Positions 56,645 to 64,000 of a DNA stretch of 64,000 nucleotides are shown in pieces; position 1 is the stretch's first letter, and each line of letters starts with the position of its first letter. Both the position numbers and the translations under genes were made by a program. The stretch comes from Uranotaenia lowii (lineage: Eukaryota; Arthropoda; Insecta; Diptera; Culicidae). Where the stretch lies: NCBI RefSeq assembly GCF_029784155.1, contig NC_073693.1:116214503-116278502 (forward strand), in the 5' to 3' direction. The notes beneath the pieces were generated by a model. It was not told the DNA's origin and ran no database searches. It saw nothing but the letters and a program-made list of their open reading frames with translations.

Positions 56645-57602
56645 TATTTATTATTTGAAAAATGTATTTTTATTATTAAACATGTTTCAATTTCCACAGG
56701 ATTTTACAAAACTCGCTAGCAGAGAGATCACGGAATTGTTTTTCTAAAAATAAATAAAGTTAAGTGACAGTGAAAATGTGTGTGAAAGTGTGACGACAGT
56801 GAGCAAGAGTTGAAATAAATTTTATTTACGATAAAATTTAGATTGTTTATTAGGCCGGAACAAATTTCAAATCCTTCTTTTATCACTAGGAGTTGAAACA
56901 TCGCGAGGGGGGGGACAATAAAAAATAATGCGAAAAACAAATAAATTAGAACAAATTGTACGAAAGCTTGTATGCAACCAAATTGAATACTATATTATTG
57001 CATAAAACCTACAAATCAAGTATTTTTTATATCAAAAAATTCAATAAAATCAAAAATACAAAATGTGAATTAACTTCCATCTTCCAAAATTTGGTTCTTG
57101 GTCTTGTAATCTTTCGGATATTTGAATTTTTATTTGAAATTTACTTAAAATACTTCAAACTTTATTTATTCCCCCCTTCGGGATTTTGGAAATTTCGAAG
57201 GGGGGGTGACAAAAGAAGAAATTGATATTTTTTACAGCCTTATTTACCGTAATTAAAAAACGAAAAAAAATAATAGGAAAGATCAAAACATCATTCCTAT
57301 ACTAAACACATTTCACGCAGCTTTCGTCATCACATCGCGTTGAACTCACTAAAAATTCACGTAAGTTGTACGTGATGTTCACCAAGCAAAATTCCTATTA
57401 GGGGAGCGTTCACTTATTTTATTCGTACAAGTTACGTGAAAATCAATTGGATAAAAATTATGTAGTTTTTTACGTAGCAGCTACGTGCAGATTATTTTGG
57501 GTGTAAAAAAAAAAATCTTGAATGCAATAATAAATAACTGAAATGCAGGTTATTGTTTTTTTTTCCAATTCTATCTGAAGCTAGCTTTTACAGAATTATA
57601 TA
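56645..57602. other. Intergenic DNA with a small C/G hairpin
   Basis: No gene seen. At 57171-57206, CCCCCCTTCG and CGAAGGGGGG form a perfect 10-bp stem with a 15-base loop. A G-run at 56907-56915 lies upstream. It may be a MITE remnant. Confidence 0.4.
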
Positions 57603-58575
57603 CACTGAGGTTTTTTTTTACGCGGTTTTTTTTTACACGGTTTTTTTTTACGCGGCTTTTTTTACGCGGATTTTCGAATTAACGCGGTTTTTTTTACGCG
57701 GATTTTCGAATTAACGCGGTTTTTGAGAGAAAATATTCTAAGACTTGAGACATGAGACCTGAGACATGAGACCTGAGACATGAGACTTGAGACATGAAAC
57801 ATGAGACATAAGACCTGAGACATGAGACATAAGACCTGAGACATGAGACATGAGACATGAGACATAAGACCTGAGCATGAGACATGAGACCTGAGACATG
57901 AGACCTGAGACATGAGACCTAAGACATGAGACATGAGACATGAGACATGAGACATGAGACCTGAGATATGAGACCTGAGACATGAGACATGAGACCTGAA
58001 ACATGAGACATGAGACCTGAGACATGAGACATGAGACCTGAGACCTGAGACATGAGACATGAGACATGAGACATGAGACATGAGACTTGAGACATGAGAT
58101 CTGAGACATGAGACATGAGACCTGAGACATGGAACATAAGACCTGAGACAGGAGACATGAGACGATCTGAATTCCACACTGTCAAATAAGCCTCACTATA
58201 TTCTACTATTCTATTAATCTAATTGATTTTGTTTTTTATCTTAAAAATAAACTATCATTGTACGCAAATTTTTAAATAATCATGGTTCCTACGCGTTTTT
58301 TAGTAACGTGCTTTTTTGCGTGAATTTTTTAATTAAAATGGATTTTTTACGTGGATTTTAGAATTTCGAGGTACGAGGTTTTTTTTTTACGCGGATTTTC
58401 GAATTAACGCGGTTTTTTTTTTTACGCGGATTTTCGAATTAACGCGGTTTTTTTTTACGCGGATTTCCGAATTAACGCGGTTTTTTTTTACGCGGATTTC
58501 CGAATTAACGCGGTTTTTTTTTACGCGGTTTTTTTTACGTGGGACGGAATACCGCGTAAAAAAAAAACCTCAGTG
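57603..58575. mobile_element. 973-bp TA-flanked MITE with ACGCGG repeats
   Basis: Starts CACTGAGGTTTTTTTTTACG and ends with the inverse, ...AAAACCTCAGTG, flanked by TA (57601-57602, 58576-58577). Both ends are built from tandem copies of a unit of the type TTTTTTTTACGCGGATTTTCG followed by AATTAACGCGG. Between them lies a 423-bp 7-bp-unit minisatellite. It is non-coding. Confidence 0.85.
57741..58163. repeat. 7-bp minisatellite (ATGAGAC / CTGAGAC)
   Basis: About 60 head-to-tail copies of a heptamer alternating between ATGAGAC, CTGAGAC and TTGAGAC. Since 7 is not a multiple of 3, all three minus-strand frames stay open with the same 7-residue period (SHVSCLM or SHVSCLR). This explains the four long overlapping open frames seen here, none of which is called a gene. 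Confidence 0.92.
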
Positions 58576-60189
58576 TACACTAAATGTACCGGAGGTTGAC
58601 GGTTTTTCAAATTTTAATGATGATTACGACTCATATAATTTTTTTTTTTGCAAAATTAACTACTATTTGTCTAATTTTAATCGCCACTGCAATCATATAA
58701 ATTTTAAAGCAATGTGGTCACTTATCACGTCCGACTATCAGTTTCATAATCTTTCTCATTATAAATTCTACTTAGTTTCTATGAAATTTGCCGCAGTAAG
58801 AATTTTAGGACGTATTTTCAAAATTTATGATCAAATACAAAAAAATTAAAGAAAAATTCAAAAATAATTCTTCAAATATTAGGTACCAAAAATAAGGTTA
58901 TTCAAGTTTTTTTCTTAATTGGTTGAGCAAAACTATCATAGAAAAAATTTTAGTCACCAAAACCGACCATCCCCCATCAGGGGGTTTCAACGCCCCTGCT
59001 AAGGGGTATAAGAGCAAAAATGATCAATTTAAAGTTAATGATGCCAATCTGATTTAAATAATTTTATTTCAATGCTTTTTTGGTTGAACGAAAGCTTAAA
59101 CTTTCTTTCAATGTATGTAAAATGGGCAATATGGAAAATTTGAATCGCGTTTTCTCGTTGACCTTTCCAACTTTGTAAAAACACCAGCAAATCAACTGAT
59201 CAGAAAAAGTAACATGTGTACATATATGCTACAAAATTATCAAAAATAAGAAAAACTTCAAAGTTGAAGAATTTATAAAAATCGTTTAAATGGTCGAAAA
59301 ATCGGTACCGCAAAGGGACAAAATTATAAAAACAGTCAAAACTTTTAAAACAATTAAATTGTAAAAATTGAGAATCGTGTTAATAGTTTTTTTTTTAAAT
59401 AAATTTGCCAAAAAAGTGAACATTCTAACAAATATTTTTTTTTAAATGTTAGAATTTTAAATACTTAAAATGAATTCAAAAAATGGTTCAACATATAAAT
59501 GATTAAAATTTTAAAAAAAATCATTACAATTAAAATAAATCGTTTAAAATGTAAAAATTGATCAAATTGTATAAATTTTCAATATTATAAAAACTGTAAA
59601 GATTGTAAGACCTTAAAAAACTGAACAAAATGAATAAAATTTGGCAATTGAAGAAAAGGAAAAAATGGTCAAACTTATGGAATTGTTGAAATTGTAAAAA
59701 TTATAACCATTGTTATAATTGTAAATATGGTAAAATGAAATGGTAAATTAAAATAATTCTAAAAATATTTATGAGATTAAAATAGAAAGATTAGAAAAAT
59801 CGCTAAATTAGTGAATTAAGTTACGTTTTTGAGTATGGTATAGATTTTATGTTATTTAAAATCTTGAATGAATATTCAATGAATGTAAAAGTAAAATTAA
59901 ATTAGGTATAGCAAAAGAACTAAAATGTATATGCAGCTTCTGCTCAAGTTGTAAAAATTACCATTTTTAATCAAAATTATACAAACTCAAAGATATTCTT
60001 ATTTTCAAATTCATCATAATGATCGATTTTTTAAAATGATCATTATTATCAACTTTTTTTTTAAATCATAGTTATTATCAAAATTATAAAATTATCAAAT
60101 TTATCAGTTTATACGGAAAACTACCACATTACATTGCTTATTTTCTTGAAAGTACAATTTTGTCGTATTCTTGCAAGGAATATCTAAAT
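58576..60189. other. Very AT-rich intergenic DNA, no gene seen
   Basis: Low-complexity sequence with many AATTGTAAAAATT-like words at 59300-59800. The GGGGTATAAGAGCAAAAAT word near 59001 resembles the MITE end at 41308. Confidence 0.5.
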
Positions 60190-60993
60190 AAGGTAGTGTC
60201 GAGAGCCATATTGGATTTTTTTTGTAACGTCACATAAACGATTGTATCGAAAATTTATGTGAGAATGGTAGGAATTTCAAAGAAAAACACGTCTTAAATC
60301 GAAATCGAATTCCAATTTCATTTCTATTTTGCTGTAGGGCCTCTATTTGACTATGAAATGGAGTTTTTTTGTCCTTTGAAGATTGCATCAAGGTTTTTTC
60401 TTAATTTATTAATGAATGCAATGTCGCCTTGAACCTAAAACGTGCAAAAATGGAGAAAATATCAACTTCAAAAATGTCTTGCTGGTAGATATTGAGTGTT
60501 CAACTGATTGTCATGATTTTAATCCAACCGGTTTACCATATACAATTCTTATGTAGAACAATTGACATTAATTTATGATTGTTAACTCAGTTTACTAAAA
60601 TGCCAATAAAAGATTGTGTTTTTGTATAAAAAATTGTGTTTTGATCTTTTTATTGTAATGAGGAGCTTAAAATGCACTGACTTGAACATTTTCATGGAAG
60701 ACTATGAACTAATTTTAAAGTTTTGCAAATTTCAGTGGTTAAAATCCACCATTTTTTCGAACTTCGATGATCTATTTTTTAGAAAAATTAATTGAAAATG
60801 AAACTTTTTTTGTACCCATCTTGAAAAGCAAGAATCCTTCTACAATAGCATGTTTTCAAAGTGGAAAATTTCCCGCAGATTCTTTGAATTATCATCGAAA
60901 AAGAAAGTTTTCCTAGTAAATTAACAGATTTTTCGTGATTGTGACGTCTCAGCCTGTACCAATACTAGAGCAGGGCTGCCTTGGCACTACCTT
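60190..60993. mobile_element. 0.8 kb element with AAGGTAGTG inverted ends
   Basis: AAGGTAGTGTCGAGAGCC at 60190 and GGCACTACCTT ending at 60993 are inverted ends with a GTAACGTCAC / GTGACGTC pair about 40 bases inside. No coding sequence. No target duplication could be fixed, so the class is open. Confidence 0.55.
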
Positions 60994-61618
60994 CTTTAAA
61001 TATTCCTTAGTATTCTTGAAGTTTACATTTGAAAAAAGCATGCTTTGTAAATTGCGCAAATTAAAAAAAAGTGTCAAATTGCCTTGAAATTTGATAAAAA
61101 TTGTTTGATAATTTTTAATATGTCTGGTTCTCCGTGTCTTGAGTTATACATTTCGTACAACATTGAGTACAAAACTTGTGTGCAATATTCACGCATAAAT
61201 TACGGATCTCAAATGCATGTTTAAACACCCTTATAGTGATAAAATGGAAACGCATATAAAACTAGAGCATGAATTTTTCCACTCTTCTTCATTATATTCA
61301 AAAATACTTACCCAAACACTTTATTGGAAGTTTTGGATCAAACCGATACGAAATTCTAATTGATTCAATTAATGATGAACGATGATGATGGACACAGCAT
61401 ATGAAGCCGTTTCTCAAATACCGAAAACTTTCAAATGGTAATCTTTCATACATCTCAAATTTGAACATTTTTATTTTAACGTGCGAGCGCATTTGACGTT
61501 CCGTTTGCGTGCAAGCTTCGTGTAAACAAAAATTGCAAACGTAAACACTTGTTGCTGATTATAGTGATAGCTTGTGGGCTTGTTGTGAGAGCGGCATAAT
61601 TTTGGCAATTTAACGAAA
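60994..61618. other. Upstream region of the GORAB gene
   Basis: No TATA box at a sensible distance; the last 120 bases are less AT-rich, which suits a TATA-less housekeeping promoter. The minus-strand open frame at 61492-61298 has no recognisable feature and is not called. Confidence 0.4.
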
Positions 61619-62768
61619 ATGTCGAGACAATTTGTTGGTTTTTCCGATGCTGATATTTACAAGATCACGCGCCAATCGAACGGAAAAGATGCCGGTATTT
61701 TTTGGATTGTTGCTTATCAGGTATCTGGATGTTTGATCTAACTATTTTGTTTATTTTTGTAGGAAAAAATCTTACACGTCCTCACCAAAAACCTGTGCGA
61801 CTAGGAGGAAAGGCAGTCCCAGCAACAAGCGATCCCGAACCTGCCCAGAACCCAACTCAGTCTAATGTGGCCGACAGCAGCACCAGTTGTGTGGATTCCA
61901 GTATCTACCCTAACCATCCGATTCAGCAAGCGGTCGCATTTAAGCCACTTCCGGTCATGATGAATGCACCGGAAGACGAATCGATTTTGGTACTGCCACA
62001 TGGTCAGCAACAAGCTGGAGGACCAGCTGGTCCCAGTGTTGGAATGTTCAATGGGGTTTCGTTGATGGACAAACCTACACTAGCCGGACTTCCAGCTTCT
62101 ACGCCTATGGTAAAGGCTGATTCAGATTCCGTCACCCCATTCAAAGGGATGTCGCTGAAGGATTTTGAACATCAACGGAAGATGATGCAGGAGCAAAATC
62201 GACAGAAACGCCAAATCCTTCAGAAAGCAATCGACCAGCAGTGAGTTTGATTAAATACCATGTTTTCGGTTTGAAAGTATTTCTTATAAAAGCTTTATTT
62301 TTCAGTGCCCAAAAAACAGCGGCCGAGGCAAACAAAATACAAGAAATCAAATCGGAACTAGAAAAACTGGACTCCGAGCTGGCATCGGACGTAGCAATTT
62401 TGCGGAAACAGATCGATGCTGCTAGTTTGCACTTCTCCAATGTCGAGTAAGAATGTTACTAACTAGAATTTTTAGTGTTCCCTACTTTGATGCAATAACA
62501 TTTCATACGCAGAAAAAACTACCTCAACATTGAAAACCTTTTCCTGAAGGCAAAGTTGGACCTGCACCAGGCCCTGGAACGTAAGGAAATGTTAACTGAG
62601 CATCTTTGCACTATAATCTCTCACAACGAAGAACGCAAAGCCAAACGCCTCTCGGAATTGATGGAAAAGGTTGGCCTCTCAGTTAATGGCGATCTGGACG
62701 ATACCGTCAACAGCGACATATCCTCAGCACAAGTTTCTTCCACGGTTGATTCGATTAATAATAATTGA
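61619..62768 (+). CDS. Gorab: RAB6-interacting golgin homologue (4 exons, complete)
   Basis: Join 61619-61694, 61763-62240, 62306-62446, 62513-62768. The total is 951 bases, 316 residues. All introns are short and GT-AG; phases fit (1, 2, 2). Seen: N-terminus [16 protein letters not shown], matching the conserved GFS(D/E)xEL-type start of GORAB; a Pro/Gln-rich, poorly structured middle (residues about 30-160); then a continuous coiled coil from about residue 160 ([19 protein letters not shown]) to about 285, with the highly conserved [20 protein letters not shown]. Known of the family: a golgin-like coiled-coil protein of the trans-Golgi that binds small GTPases and stabilises COPI scaffolds; in flies it is also needed for centriole duplication. 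Unrelated to the PPO genes. The first exon, which begins at 61619, is short and could be missed by gene prediction. Confidence 0.92.
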
Positions 62769-63883
62769 GCTTACTCACTGCCGTACCAATTTAAGCAAAA
62801 AACAAAACAGATAAACGTACTAGCCGTGGAGATATTCGATAAGATATTTAACAAACAAAACTAACCAAAAACAAACATCATCAATTTATGATAAAGTGAA
62901 ACAAATGCGGTGAGAAAATATTCAACTTGAATGATACGGTGAAAAGTGTTCTGCAATAATATTTTAACTGATCTATTTTAACTGTTGCTACAAGTTGATC
63001 TTTTGATGAATCTTTTATAACCGTTGCGCTAAGGTTGTTACAATATTCCACATTATGCATGAAAGTATTTTCTTATGAACAAAGAGCGACAAATAGAAAC
63101 AAACTATTACATTTTTAGATCTTTTTATACAAAATGGAAACAACTAGAACGTAAAATGAGTACTCGCTCTCGAACTATAATAGCAATAGATTAGTGTTTA
63201 CGAATATTCTATTAAGTATTCTGACGCAATTTACAAACCTCTATCCAAATAAAAAAATTTCCCCTATTTATAGAAAACGGTATTATTTATACATGTTTTA
63301 CACCAATCATCGTGCGTTTCGTCTTCATGATAGTTACGTTGACCTTTTTTCGATAAATCTTGATATTTAATATTTTTATTTTTCATTTCTTTTAATAATC
63401 CCATTTCTCTAAAAAATTTCTCATCACTATTAAAAATAAATTGTTAACCCTTTGACCCTCATCCGTTCTAGAAGTTTTAACCCGCTAAGAGTTCTTGGAG
63501 TGTCAACCGTTTTGAACGAAATTTATGGTTTCGGAATCTTCAAAGTAACTTCTTAGAAAAAAAAAATCCGAAAAAAACATGCATTGAAAAAAATACTATA
63601 GACCAGCCCAAATGCTCAAAGCACTTCATTTATCGCCTAAGAAAGCTGAAATTAGAAGCAATATGTTGCGAACAAGGATGTTTTCTTTTTAAGATCAGGA
63701 CCACAAAAATGTAAAAAAGGTGTGTGAAATTCGCACTTTTCAATCAATGAACCGCCAAAATTGTTTAAGTCTTAGTAGGAAAATTTGAAAATTGGACTGG
63801 AAAGTTGACGTAATATGACACATTTTCGCATCTTTAAATTCTCAAAATAAGAAACACAGATTTTTTGTAGAGTTTCTAAAGGT
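62769..63883. other. GORAB 3' UTR and downstream DNA
   Basis: AATAAA at 63248-63253, 480 bases after the stop, is a plausible polyadenylation signal. No gene was recognised between it and the retrotransposon fragment. GTTGACGTAAT(A/T)TGA(C/T)ACATTTT near 63804 recurs near 9214, so a dispersed repeat is present. Confidence 0.45.
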
Positions 63884-64000
63884 AGCGGTAGCGGCCAGGA
63901 GGAGAAATTCAAACCGACAATTGGAAGGTTCAGTGCGCTCCAGCTGACCAGCGAAAACGTCCTCAGACTAATAGATTTCGCCGCCTCCAAACAAATGGCC
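63884..64000 (+). pseudogene. RTE-like non-LTR endonuclease fragment, runs off the window
   Basis: From 63896 the frame reads QEEKFKPTIGRFSALQ and then SENVLRLIDFAASKQMA to the window edge. The TIG(R/K)(F/H)S...NGLRLIDFAAS block belongs to the endonuclease of RTE-type retrotransposons. The sequence upstream of 63884 is not coding, so this copy is 5' truncated, as most RTE copies are. The remainder lies outside. Confidence 0.7.

Noticed and set aside
57662..58185. Four long overlapping minus-strand open frames with repeated SHVSCLM/SHVSCLR peptides
   Set aside because: They come from a 7-bp minisatellite that keeps all minus frames open; no start context, intron or flanking gene supports a protein.
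61298..61492. Small divergent gene upstream of GORAB
   Set aside because: 64 codons without motif, signal peptide or splice context; looks like chance in the promoter region.

Overview
This is a stretch of insect nuclear DNA. It is AT-rich, has GT-AG introns of very different lengths, and is packed with transposable-element debris. Two intact insect-type prophenoloxidase (PPO) genes and several copies of an IS630-Tc1-mariner transposase with DD37E spacing (a family first described in mosquitoes) point to a mosquito, probably a culicine. I cannot name the species.

The host genes are few. PPO gene 1 runs 3922-12189 on the + strand (5 exons, 688 residues). PPO gene 2 runs 42829-21195 on the - strand (4 exons, 689 residues, 21.6 kb because its introns are full of transposons). 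The two genes converge with about 9 kb between their stops. Exon lengths correspond (525/525, 456+628/1084, 256/259, 202/202), so they are duplicates. Gene 1 carries one extra 5.7 kb intron that gene 2 lacks. Directly upstream of PPO gene 2, in the same orientation, lies a compact gene for a secreted Ala/Lys/Asp-rich 86-residue protein (43364-43104). At the right end is a complete four-exon gene for a GORAB (RAB6-interacting golgin) homologue (61619-62768, 316 residues). The PPO genes make zymogens that need proteolytic cleavage at an Arg-Phe bond to become copper monooxygenases for melanization, cuticle hardening and wound sealing. GORAB acts at the trans-Golgi and centriole and is unrelated in function.

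Everything else is mobile or repetitive. Left edge: DD37E fragment and a hAT-like end. 5-21 kb: AT-rich introns and intergenic DNA with a 165-bp tandem duplication, tRNA-derived SINEs, long polypyrimidine tracts and a TTAA-flanked MITE. 22-32.5 kb (PPO2 intron 2): a SINE with a perfect 10-bp target duplication; a DD37E element split by a 3.2 kb CCCAAG-ended element whose core is an inverted array of 137-bp units centred on a palindrome of the CCAAGATGGCG type; another DD37E copy; a Harbinger-like MITE; and a 0.95 kb hairpin repeat. 33.7-42.3 kb (PPO2 intron 1): a 1.8 kb hairpin repeat and a 3.8 kb hAT-like element with nested insertions. 44.5-47.7 kb: a decayed non-LTR retrotransposon. 48.7-60.9 kb: more DD37E debris, a 978-bp element made of short GGTAAA/TTTACC palindromes, a 5.7 kb CACAG-ended element enclosing unrecognised broken minus-strand coding exons, and several MITEs, one with a 7-bp minisatellite. 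The last 105 bases are the start of an RTE-like endonuclease fragment that runs off the window.

The best candidates for something undescribed are the 137-bp palindromic-unit array (23445-26662), the 5.7 kb element with split coding remnants (50937-56644), and the two long hairpins transcribed inside PPO gene 2. All homology statements are from reading motifs, not from a database search.
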